Source: Gigaspora rosea (taxonomy: Eukaryota; Glomeromycota; Glomeromycetes; Diversisporales; Gigasporaceae). From it: a DNA stretch of 64,000 nt. The position numbers and the translations under genes are program-made. The stretch covers positions 54,367 to 118,366 of the forward strand of contig QKWP01001063.1 in assembly GCA_003550325.1 (NCBI GenBank). The letters run 5' to 3'. Positions 54,030 through 63,930 of the stretch are shown here, piece after piece; within the stretch, counting starts at the first letter, position 1; each line of letters starts with the position of its first letter. A model generated the notes under the pieces. It did no database searches, was not told the origin of the DNA, and was given only the letters and a program-made list of their open reading frames with translations.

Positions 54030-54397
54030 GCCGGCTAACCACATATTACTAATACTATTACTTATAATCACTATAATTAGCCGGATGAAAATAATTTTTC
54101 TAAATAATTTTTTTGTATAACACTATTTAATTTATTTATTTTTTAAACTTCATATTTTGCTTTTATTTTTTAATTTATTTTTTTTAATTGTGCAATATCC
54201 TTTAAGCGATGATAATTTTGCAAATATACGAAAAATCAAGATATACCGGTAAAATTATTTAACTATTTGATTTGCTTCTAAGAATTCATCTTAAATTTTA
54301 TTAACACCCCGAACATTAAGTCATTTTTGTGGATCAGAATCTACACATACTTAGCTATTCAACATAAAGATACAGGCTTCGCTTTATTTCATCAATC

Positions 54398-54530
54398 GTT
54401 TCATTAACAATTATTTCACCGACAGCTCGTTCAGCCAACATCTTGCTAAATTATAATTTACTCAAACATCAACTCTAACCTTATGTGATTTCGGCTAAAT
54501 GAGCTGTCACTGAAATGATTGTTGCGAAAT
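54398..54530. mobile_element. About 133-bp MITE with GACAGCTC inverted repeats
   Basis: The left arm, TTTCATTAACAATTATTTCA then CCGACAGCTCGTTCAGCC, mirrors the right arm (other strand) TTTCGCAACAATCATTTCAG then TGACAGCTCATTTAGCC. CAACTCTAACCTTATG lies in the centre. No clear duplication. Confidence 0.6.
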
Positions 54531-54533
54531 GAG

Positions 54534-55317
54534 TAGCACTGGCAAATTTAAAGTTCCAGAGGCAAATTCAATTCACACTCTTTATTACAGGCTTATAATC
54601 AAATCGATAACCACCAAAAAATCTTTGTCTAGCCGACATACCCTACAAGATGGTTTTGAGGCCATAAATACTATTGGCTGGCCTAAGCTTTTGATAAACC
54701 TTCTAAGGTAAAACTCTATAGTTTCCTTCTGATCCATTTTCATCATTCTTTAAACAATCTTAGATATGAGGTATAATTGCATAATGAGTTTGTCTAATTT
54801 CTGAAATATTTAAAAGTGGTTTAATTAATTTTCTATAAAGTTTTATAAAAAAATCCACTATTGGCATAGAATTATACGTATGATACTGTTTCATTTGCAA
54901 AATGTTCAGTACAATACGCACCATTATTCATATGACTTTAGATTGAAATAAATTTACACTTACCAACTATTTAATATAAATAACTTTGATTCGTAATAGT
55001 TTATTAAGAACGTGTTTGTGTCTATTGCTGTAACTATATATTGGGCTTTGAAAATATGGGTCATTAGCAAATAGTGGTGAAATATAGTCAGACCTCTCTA
55101 AATGCAGTACAACTAGGACTATATATAAAAATTTAGCTGACGTATACTTAGAGAGGTATTGCAAGTAAAGATATGCATTTAGGGAATCATAGAGTGTGCA
55201 TTTAGAAAGGTATAAGATTATCGCAGATATTGTTCAATGTTCAAATATTTAATTGGTCGATATTTGTGTATGAAATAAAGAAATAAGCTATAAATAAAAA
55301 TCAACATACTAACCTGC
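54534..55317. other. Spacer without a gene
   Basis: No recognised coding sequence. At 55092-55158 CTCTCTAAATGCAGTAC is mirrored by GTATACTTAGAGAGGTATTGCA, possibly another small inverted repeat. Confidence 0.4.
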
Positions 55318-56130
55318 GGGTCGATAGCATAGCGGTTATGCTCCCAGGTTGCAAATTGAAGGTTGCCAGTTCAAATCCTCCCAGAGCCGAAATGAATAAG
55401 CCAGCCGGTTAGGGAACTGATCGATTGACGGACTTAATTGGGCAGCTGCCATTATCAAATCTGTGGCAGTGAAGCGAAACGAGTTAGAACCTGATTTGGA
55501 TTAACCGAAGTCATGAGGGGGCATCCATAAATAACGTTATGTTTGAGGGGGGTCCCCCAAAATATAACAATTTTCCATTATATAGGGGGGGTCCCCCAAC
55601 ATAATGCAATTTTTTTATTAAAATTTGTCTAAAACTTGACCCAGTGGTCCAAATTAGATGATTTTAGTACCATTCGAATCGTCTCGAGAAGAGGATTCGA
55701 ATGGTACCAATTTCATTTGATTTGGATTACTGGATCACGTTTTATTAACGAAATACTATTGGTTATTATATTTTTTTTATAAAATTACTATAAAATCAAT
55801 AGTATTTCGTTAATAAAACGTGTTCAAGTAATCCAAATGAAATGATTTTGGTACCATTGGATTCGTCTCATAGAGACGAATCGAATGGTACCAAAATAAT
55901 CCAAATTGGACTACTGGATCATAATATATTCAAGTTTTTGTAAAATTTTATATATAAATATACGGATTTTGAAAAATTTTTTTATATAGTAGGGGGGGTC
56001 TAGTGCTACTATGAGGGGGTACATAATGTTATTTATAGATGCCCTCTGAGACGTAATGTGAGGCCTAAGTCTGATATTCATGATACTACATGAACTCATG
56101 CCGCAAGTTCGGCTAAGAGGTTAAAATCCT
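55318..56130 (+). mobile_element. tRNA-headed SINE-like retroposon, split by a 530-bp element
   Basis: The first 75 bp look tRNA-derived: A-box-like TAGCATAGCGGTTATGC (55328-55344) and B-box GCCAGTTCAAATCC (55367-55380), followed by TCCCAGAGCCGAA, which also occurs in the X retroposon (63041 region, other strand). The body continues to 55516 and appears to resume at 56050 (GACGTAATGTGAGGCCTAAG). The 3' end is not clearly marked, so the right limit is approximate. Not a tRNA gene: acceptor ends do not pair. Confidence 0.6.
55517..56046. mobile_element. 530-bp TIR element inside the SINE, TGA duplication
   Basis: TGA at 55514-55516 and 56047-56049. Ends GGGGGCATCCATAAATAACG and, on the other strand, GAGGGCATCTATAAATAACA. 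It has two inner palindromes of the form GGTACCATTCGAATCGTCTC / inverse, separated by an AT palindrome around ACGAAATACTATTGG. The minus-strand frame 55911-56099 crosses its boundary and is chance. Confidence 0.75.
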
Positions 56131-57075
56131 TTAGTTGTACTTAATATGACTATTCCGGTAGTTGGTGATACCAAATGCCAATAATTACTAAATATGCTTT
56201 TGCAAGATTTCTCATTTTTATATTGCCCGTATAATTCACTTTAAATCCGCTTGAATCTATGTTAATAAATGGTGATTTGTTTTAATACTCCATGCAGTTG
56301 GCAAAACAATATCATTATATAAAGTTAAAAGCTCAATTTGAGTTTTTGATGAAATCAAGCTTGAGAATACACAAACGATGTATACATATAGTTTGACTAT
56401 ACCTTAAACGAAAAAACAATGAACTAGACCAGTCCTATGTGATCTTCCAAAAAAGAAAAACCATATCTTAGTTATTTAACTAGCAAGTCAAAATATATTA
56501 TATGTTTAGAAAGGTTTGTAAAATCAACGTTCCTTAATCTATTGGAATATGATATATTTGCCTTTGTAAATAGTAATTTTTTAAGAGGAATTTATTTAAA
56601 GATCATGAGGTGTAATTAATCAGTCTGTACTACAACTTTCAAGAGTATTTGGACCCAAATACTGTTGGTTAGTAAAGTACTACTATGTCACTAGTTGCAG
56701 TTTGAAAGCAAAAAAAAATGTTTATACATGTACAGTATAACGATTAATACCCAATTAACTCATTCATTATACTGTATTACTATATTACTTGCCTAAATTT
56801 GCCTTCTAAATAAAGCTTTTAGGCATACTGATCTATACTGATCTTTTTTCCAAAAGACATATAAAGGGTTAAAGAACACTATAATATGTTCTAAAAAAAT
56901 TTTATTATGTGAAACTACAAGTTGCCAATTGATGATATGGTTTTATATAGTGAGGATTACTTTAAAATTTTTTATATTGTGTAACCCAATGATCTTCAAG
57001 CCAATCAAATCGAATGTCCACTATGCTACAATAACTAGAATTACTTTGTCAGTAAAATGAGCTTCAGTGAAATAA
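56131..57075. other. Spacer without a gene
   Basis: AT-rich with no feature recognised. GTCAGTAAAATGAGCTTCAG (57050-57069) is repeated beyond the family B MITE at 57211 (GTCAGTAAAATGAACTTGTC). Confidence 0.4.
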
Positions 57076-57203
57076 GGGTGCTGCCAGGAATCAGCTGATT
57101 TGATTTTGGCCAAAATTTTGATTCCCCTATTTTAGTCAGGTTTTCATATTAAATTTCCAGTTTTTCAGCCCCCCCAGGAAATCAGCTGATTTCTGGCCCT
57201 CCC
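57076..57203 (+). mobile_element. 128-bp MITE (family B), TAA target duplication
   Basis: TAA at 57073-57075 and 57204-57206. Ends GGGTGCTGCCAGGAATCAGC and, on the other strand, GGGAGGGCCAGAAATCAGCT. Second copy in opposite orientation at 41257-41392. Confidence 0.75.
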
Positions 57204-57422
57204 TAAACAGTCAGTAAAATGAACTTGTCAGTGAATAATTGTCGGTAAAATGTTATGTCGGTGAAGTGATTGTCGATTAATTGATTGCCACCTATTATAG
57301 GGTTACTAAAAAAGGGGAAGAATCTGCAAAAAAACTTCAAAAATAAACAAAAATTACTATAAATAGAAAAGATCTGCATAAAACCCTCAAAAATAAGCAA
57401 ACTCATACCTGACCTATTTATG

Positions 57423-57739
57423 TACCGTATATTCCCGAAAATAAGCCATCCTTTTTTGCTCAATTTTGACCCCAAAAAATTGGGGTAGCTTATTTTTAGC
57501 GTATAGATATTTTTGAAAAAATTGAAAAACATACTAATAAAAAGTTGTTCAAATGATACCAAATTTTTACTGTAAGTGTATTTTGATGCGCTAAACAACT
57601 TTACTTAATTGAACTTTTGAAGTTTACTTAGTAAAAAAAAGTTTTATATGTAGCAACTGCCAACGCATTTTTTTTGATTTTTGAAAAAATCAGGGGGTGG
57701 CTTATTTTCGGCGTAGCTTATTTTCGGGAATTTACAGTA
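57423..57739. mobile_element. 317-bp TIR element with TTCCCGAAAATAAGC ends
   Basis: The left end TACCGTATATTCCCGAAAAT then AAGCCA mirrors the right end (other strand) TACTGTAAATTCCCGAAAAT then AAGC. GGTAGCTTATTTT / AAAATAAGCTACG repeats add a second inner layer. The element carries AAACAACTTTACTTAATTG, the same core word as the 327-bp array. The TA at each end could be the duplication. The minus-strand frame 57203-57598 is chance. Confidence 0.75.
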
Positions 57740-58642
57740 TATTTTGGGGTCCTGCTATAAGTTATTTAAAATTTTTTTAAAAAAAATTTTTTAAAAAAAA
57801 GTATTATTATCTTTGATAATTGGTTAAATTTTATTAAATATTAAAGCTTATATATAAAATATGGTTAATCAGCTCTGATAAAAAGTGGATAAAAGTTTTA
57901 AAAAGTTTATATTAAAGCTAATGCAACCTCTATATGTATTGTTCGGGTCCTATCGGATCCCAATATGGATTCAGATTCAGTAGTACTTATAAATCATGAA
58001 TCTGGATCCGATCTGAACACTGGATCCGAATTGGATCTGGCTCCTTGGATTAGATCTGTGGAACACTACAGCTGACCCACTTACCCCTTGAAATTAGCTA
58101 ATTTCTAGAAGCCCCCTTATCATTTGTGAAAGTCATTGTTTAACAGAAGTCATTGTTTGCAAGAATCATTATTGTAGAAATTATCAGTTGATAATTGTAG
58201 AAATTATCGATTATAGAAGTCGTCAGTTTCAGGAGTTATCATACTTTGCTTTCTTTTGTAGATGTAGAACTCAGTTTTCAAATTTGTTAGAGTCAGATAA
58301 TTGGAATTCTCATGCACTCAGTGCTATGTTTAGATAGGTCTTCTATGATATTTATAGTAGTTTGCTACATTGTTTTGCAGCAGGTTTTATTCAATACTTC
58401 ACAATGATTTCTGCTTAGTACTATATTACTTACAATTTTTTTCTTTGTATATTTAGATGAAAGTTCTATTATGTTTATTGTAGTTTGTTATATTGTTTTA
58501 TAATGGGTTTTGTACAACACTTTATAGTAATTTTCTGTATAGGTTTTTTGCCTAAATCCCTATATAGTATTGTATATAGTTTATACAATATATATGTAGT
58601 TATTATGTATTTTGCTATAATTATAAGTAGTGTTGTTTATGA
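57740..58642. other. Spacer without a gene; GGATCCGA-rich cluster at 57950-58065
   Basis: At 57950-58065 the words GGATCCGA, TCGGATCC and GGATCTG occur about seven times in both orientations, like the subterminal repeats of the hAT-like elements. TATTGTTCGGGTCC and its mirror TAGTGTTCCAC near 58069 may be worn ends. Around 58130-58220 GTCATTGTTT and AATTATCRRTT words repeat. No coding sequence. Confidence 0.4.
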
Positions 58643-59189
58643 TTAGGGGAGTGCCATTTATCACCTGATTTTTTAGGCAGGTGGGGGTAGAGCAATTATC
58701 AGGTCCTATATATAATATAATATATATAATATATATAAATATATATTTATATATATTATTATATATATATAATTTTTAATATTGAATAACTTTTGATCCA
58801 CCAGCCCATTTTTGATGATTTAACTACCAAAATGTTTGCCTCATTGAGACGATTCTAACAAGCCTAAAATCACTAAATTCTAATCACAAGATCCTAAAAT
58901 CAACAAAGATTTGTATTCTATAAACAATTAATAATTAGATATGACTAATTCAGTGCACCTAAGTTCTATGATGAATACCATGTGCTATATCGATCAGAAT
59001 CAGATTATTTTGGTGCCATTCAATTCGTCTCATTGAGACTAGTGCTCCTAGGTCCGGTCTGGGTCCAGTCCAGAATCAGACCAGACTCAGACTCTAAATT
59101 TTACTAATTTCAGACTTCAGACTAGACTTAACTATGAGTCCGGTCCGGGTCTGGTCCGAAATCTGCAGACTTGTCTGAGTCCGAATATA

Positions 59190-60945
59190 ATTATATGTAT
59201 TTTTTAGCACTGAACAAGTTTACTTAGTACATTTTGTTAGAATAAATTAGTAAAATTTTATGAAACATAAGATTTTATAGAATTTTATTAATAAAATTCT
59301 ATAAAATCTTATAATTTGCAAATTTTTATTAATTAATTCTAACAAAATGCACTAAGTAAACTTGTTCAACACCTAAAATGTATTAAAACGGCTGGTTTGT
59401 TTTTATTTTACTTGAAATTTGGAGAAAATGTGCATAATTTTGGATTTTTGATCAAAAAAGTCAAATTTAAGCATCTTTTCTCCAAATTTCAAGTAAACTA
59501 AAAACTACCCTGCTGATTTTATGTATTCTTAGGTGCTAAACAAGTTTACTTAGTGCGTTTTGTTAGAATTAATTAAGAAAAATTCGTGAATCATAAGATT
59601 TTATAGAATTTTATTAATAAAATTCTATAAAATCTTATGATTCATAAAATTTACTAATTAATAATTCTAACAAAACACACTAAGTAAACTTGTTTAGCAC
59701 CTAAAAATACATTAAATCGGCAGGGTTGTTTTTATTTTACTTGAAATTTGGAGAAAAGATGCATAATTTTGGATTTTTGATCAAAAAAGTCAAATTTAAG
59801 CATCTTTTCTCCAAATTTCAAGNNNNNNNNNNNNNNNNNNNNNNNNNNNNNNNNNNNNNNNNNNNNNNNNNNNNNNNNNNNNNNNNNNNNNNNNNNNNNN
59901 NNNNNNNNNNNNNNNNNNNNNNNNNNNNNNNNNNNNNNNNNNNNNNNNNNNNNNNNNNNNNNNNNNNNNNNNNNNNNNNNNNNNNNNNNNNNNNNNNNNN
60001 NNNNNNNNNNNNNNNNNNNNNNNNNNNNNNNNNNNNNNNNNNNNNNNNNNNNNNNNNNNNNNNNNNNNNNNNNNNNNNNNNNNNNNNNNNNNNNNNNNNN
60101 NNNNNNNNNNNNNNNNNNNNNNNNNNNNNNNNNNNNNNNNNNNNNNNNNNNNNNNNNNNNNNNNNNNNNNNNNNNNNNNNNNNNNNNNNNNNNNNNNNNN
60201 NNNNNNNNNNNNNNNNNNNNNNNNNNNNNNNNNNNNNNNNNNNNNNNNNNNNNNNNNNNNNNNNNNNNNNNNNNNNNNNNNNNNNNNNNNNNNNNNNNNN
60301 NNNNNNNNNNNNNNNNNNNNNNNNNNNNNNNNNNNNNNNNNNNNNNNNNNNNNNNNNNNNNNNNNNNNNNNNNNNNNNNNNNNNNNNNNNNNNNNNNNNN
60401 NNNNNNNNNNNNNNNNNNNNNNNNNNNNNNNNNNNNNNNNNNNNNNNNNNNNNNNNNNNNNNNNNNNNNNNNNNNNNNNNNNNNNNNNNNNNNNNNNNNN
60501 NNNNNNNNNNNNNNNNNNNNNNNNNNNNNNNNNNNNNNNNNNNNNNNNNNNNNNNNNNNNNNNNNNNNNNNNNNNNNNNNNNNNNNNNNNNNNNNNNNNN
60601 NNNNNNNNNNNNNNNNNNNNNNNNNNNNNNNNNNNNNNNNNNNNNNNNNNNNNNNNNNNNNNNNNNNNNNNNNNNNNNNNNNNNNNNNNNNNNNNNNNNN
60701 NNNNNNNNNNNNNNNNNNNNNNNNNNNNNNNNNNNNNNNNNNNNNNNNNNNNNNNNNNNNNNNNNNNNNNNNNNNNNNNNNNNNNNNNNNNNNNNNNNNN
60801 NNNNNNNGTTAGAATTAATTAATAAAAATTTGCGAATTATAAGATTTTATAGAATTTTATTAATAAAATTCTATAAAATCTTATGATTCATAAAATTTTA
60901 CTAATTTATTCTAACAAAATGCACTAAGTAAACTTGTTCAGCACC
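59190..60945. repeat. 327-bp-type palindrome array, copy 2, containing an assembly gap
   Basis: Palindrome B (AACAAGTTTACTTAGTACAT ... inverse) and palindrome A (TTTTATTTTACTTGAAATTT then GGAGAAAA ... inverse) are present on the left of the gap, and half of palindrome B on the right. In this copy the spacer of palindrome A is inverted with respect to copy 1 (ATTTTGGATTTTTGATCAAA first). The copy number cannot be known because of the gap. Confidence 0.85.
59823..60807. other. Assembly gap (985 N)
   Basis: Undetermined bases inside the tandem palindrome array. The 386-codon frame across the gap is an artefact. Confidence 0.99.
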
Positions 60946-61069
60946 AAAAAATACATATAAATATATTTGGACTCAGACCAGCTGCAGACTCGGACCAGAC
61001 CCAGACCAGACTCTTACTTGACTAAAAAGTCTGAATATAAAAAATAAATTTACTTAGTAATTTTAAAAA

Positions 61070-61421
61070 GAATATTTCTAATTTATACCACAGGTGATTA
61101 TCACCTATAGTCAATTTGCCAATTAAATTTCAGATCAGGTGTAACATGTAAATCAATCTTTGTGTAACAAAAACAAAGAAATTTTTAAAAAATTGCTAAA
61201 ATTGCTTCTAGCCTAAAAACTTGCCTATAAAACTACTTTTTTTTTATGCAAAAAAAAATTCCTTGTAAAATTTTGGTATAAACTATGCCCCTGCTCTATT
61301 CCAGTTCTTACACTTACCCTAATATTAAAAAAATTTAACTTTTACTTAATAAAAATTGTTTGTTTTTATTTATTTATTTATTACAGGTGATAATCACCTG
61401 TGGTGAACATTAGTTAATTTC
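61070..61421. mobile_element. 352-bp insert with CCACAGGTGATTATCACCT ends and 9-bp duplication
   Basis: TTTTAAAAA at 61061-61069 and 61422-61430. Copy 1 of the host element has this word once (38657 region), an empty site. The inverted ends share the 19-base CCACAGGTGATTATCACCT, itself nearly a palindrome (AGGTGATTATCACCT). Outer bases are GAATATTTCTAATTTATA at the left and GAAATTAACTAATGTTCA at the right (other strand). No ORF. Confidence 0.8.
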
Positions 61422-61813
61422 TTTTAAAAATTACTATTAAAATTACACAAAAGGTGAACGATCTTGGGATCCTGTGATTGAATTTTGGTGGTTTTAGGCT
61501 TGTTAGAATCGTCTCACTAAGATGGACATTTTGATAATTGAATCATCCAAAACAGACTAGTAGATCAAAAGTTATCCAATTTTTAATATATATATATTAT
61601 TAAATTTTAACCAATCAAATGCTTAGAAAAATTATCAGGTGGGGGTAGGGAGTCAGCTACTTAGTGAAACCCTAATCAGGTGATTTCTGACGCTCCCCTT
61701 AGTGTTAAGGTTAAAGTTGGTTAAAGTAAGATGATTAAATTGGATTAGAGTATAGTTAGTTGGACTATGTTAATTATGTTTTAAAAGTGTCAATTTACAG
61801 TTTATAAATAAAT

Positions 61814-63121
61814 TTTTTTTTTTTTTAATATTAGGAGTGTAGCTTCTGCCCCAAACTTTATTAATATTTAAGTAGATTGACATTTGGTAGTGCTATAAAT
61901 ACATACATATTATATACAAGTATTGAGACTAGGACTTTAGCCTATAAACCTTTTATCTATAGCTAAAAACCACCAGAGCCTTCTATATTCTCATTTATAT
62001 AGTTGACCTGGATTTGTACGTCCCTTTTCAACCAACAATCAATATTCACATGTCCGCTACTTTACCCACATTTCCTAATTCATTACTTCCAATTTGGTGT
62101 GTATTGCCAGGTAGGCGCTTTATGCTTCCAAGTTGATGTATCTAAAATCTGGTTACCCAAAAAATCTCTTACTAGAGTACTTCTCAGGGATTTATATCTC
62201 AAGCCATGCAGCTGCCTCTACCACATTGAGTAAGTATCTCAAGCCTGCATGCTACCACAACTGGCCAGTTTTCTGTAACTTGAGGACCCAGGATTTAATG
62301 TTCCAAATTTGAAAATGTGCAAACGACTGTACTTCCCGCTATAGTAGCGAGGTATCTGGGCATGTTTTGCAAATGCTTCTAGTACCAAATATAGTTGGAT
62401 GGCATTATAAGGCTAGGGAGAACCTGATCACTACTGCATGCACTTATACCAGCATATACCCGTATTGGTGGTCCTAGATCCTCTTAGCGTCCGAAAACTC
62501 TCATATGGGTACTCCCAGAGCTCCTGATACCTATATTTCTGCTTCTTATTAGCTGATTAGTTCTATCTGCCCTTGCGAAGTTCACTAAACCCTAGTACCC
62601 GGTCAGTCACTTTTTGGATCCTTTTCTCCAGTCATTCCAGACTACCAATCCAGTTGGCCTGGAAGGATTGGTCCGCCAGGCTTTAGATGCCTAAGGTTTC
62701 TCTCTTTGGTTCATGCTTCTATAACACATGATTTTTTCTTCCGGTGCGACTCTAGCGGCCAGGTTAGTGGGCTTCTTTTGCTATAGAGGCTCTTGCCCAT
62801 TCAGATTTTCTAGTTAGTCACCGCTAAGATCCTTTTTCCTAGTATCATCAAAAGTCCAGCTACTTCTCTACTTGGAACTTGCCAAACAGGATTCAATTGT
62901 TCTGGTCCCTTGGATTTGTTTGTATAACTTACACAACTACGCCAAAGCTCTCATTCAAGATAGTGGTACCAATGTTATAGGTAATATATTTGACAAATCA
63001 ATAAACAAATATTACTATAATACAGGCCTATTTTCCAATTCGGCTCTAGTGGGATTTGAACTCTAGACCTGCCTCTTGAAGAGTAACAACCAGAAAGCTT
63101 CTCTATATCACCACGCCCTTT
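61814..63121 (-). mobile_element. X retroposon, copy 2 (about 1.3 kb, tRNA-like 5' end)
   Basis: A minus-strand element. The 5' end (63118 down to about 63040) is tRNA-like, with GTGGTGATATAGAGAAGC and a B-box GAGTTCAAATCCCAC followed by TAGAGCCGAA. The body is GC-richer and aligns in part with 43771-44410. The 3' end has AATAAAGTTTGGGGCAG and a poly-A (poly-T at 61812-61825). A 12-of-14 duplication flanks it (GTTTATAAATAAAT at 61800-61813, GTTCATAACTAAAT at 63122-63135). No ORF of note on the minus strand; the plus-strand frames 62003-62233 and 62872-63066 are antisense and unassignable. Confidence 0.7.
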
Positions 63122-63149
63122 GTTCATAACTAAATTATTGTATATTTGG

Positions 63150-63500
63150 CGCTGAACAAGTTTACTTAATGTATGAAGTTAAAATTAATTAGTAAAATTT
63201 TGTTAATCATAAGATTTTATAAAATTTTATTAATAAAATTCTATAAAATCTTAAAATTCACAAATATTTATTAATTAATTCTAACTTTATGCACTAAGCA
63301 AACTTGTTCAGAATCTAATAATACATTAAATTGGCATATTCTTTTTTATTTTACTTGAAATTTGGAGAAAAGATGCTTAAATTTGACTTTTTTGATCAAA
63401 AATTATGCATTTAATTTCTAAAATTCAAGTAAAATAAAAATAATTATGCCGATTTAATGTATTTTTGGATGCTAAACAAGTTTATTTAGTGCAATCATTT
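63150..63500. repeat. Diverged single unit of the 327-bp palindrome family
   Basis: GCTGAACAAGTTTACTTAAT ... inverse (palindrome B), followed by ATTGGCATATTC ... TTTACTTGAAATTTGGAGAA ... inverse (palindrome A). It is the same layout as the array units but clearly diverged, as a lone unit. A TTA-flanked element end follows at about 63610-63662 (CAGGTGATAAATGTCTTTACC then TTA). Confidence 0.8.
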
Positions 63501-63930
63501 TCAAATATTAATATAAAATAACATTTTAATATATTATTTTTAATTATTATTATTAAAAATTTTATATAGTTATTTTGGTCAATTTTGATTGGCTAATAAT
63601 ACTATATTATATAGCACCTGATAATCCCCCCCCTAAAAAATCAGGTGATAAATGTCTTTACCTTAATAAAAAGTTTAAATAATACTAAAGTTTACTTAGA
63701 TGTTCTAAACAACTTTACTTAATTATACTTTTGAGATTTATTTAGTAAAATTTAGATTTTTATAAGATAAATAAAAGTAATTTGATAAAGTTAACAACTT
63801 CAGCAAATTATATATACATAATCTTATGTAAGTTATTACAGCCTATAATATTTCAAAAATCTTTATATGCACAGATTTGTAGATCATTCTAAAATTTTTG
63901 ACGCACCTAAATTTGACTATATGTAGATTN
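63501..63930. other. AT-rich spacer with one TTA-flanked element end
   Basis: GCACCTGATAATCCCCCCCC then TAAAAAATCAGGTGATAAAT near 63613-63655 is a right-hand terminus of the GGGGAGTG family; its left terminus is not seen. AACAACTTTACTTAATTATAC at 63709 repeats the array core word. Confidence 0.5.

Larger units (their letters stand above)
58646..61698 (+). mobile_element. Long TTA-flanked DNA element, copy 2 (both ends present)
   Basis: TTA at 58643-58645 and 61699-61701. Ends GGGGAGTGCCATTTATCACC and, on the other strand, GGGGAGCGTCAGAAATCACC, both continuing TGATT. Then come a TA tract, inner arms (CTTTTGATCCACCAGCCCAT mirrored near 61560), GACCAGACTCAGA-rich stretches near 59070-59180 and 60970-61020, and the palindrome array, interrupted by a gap at 59823-60807. 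A 352-bp insert lies at 61070-61421. No transposase frame is visible outside the gap. PIF/Harbinger-like by duplication only. Confidence 0.85.

Noticed and set aside
55318-55395. tRNA gene
   Set aside because: A- and B-box-like sequences are present, but acceptor ends do not pair, and a retroposon body follows. The same holds for 31526-31605 and 63040-63118.
57203-57598. 131-codon minus-strand ORF
   Set aside because: It runs through one end of the TTCCCGAAAATAAGC element and has only low-complexity Phe/Ile-rich content.
57945-58072. Small hAT-like element with GGATCCGA repeats
   Set aside because: Internal repeats are suggestive, but neither terminal repeats nor a target duplication could be established.
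59726-60886. 386-codon plus-strand open frame
   Set aside because: Same artefact of an N run, with palindrome-array sequence on both sides.
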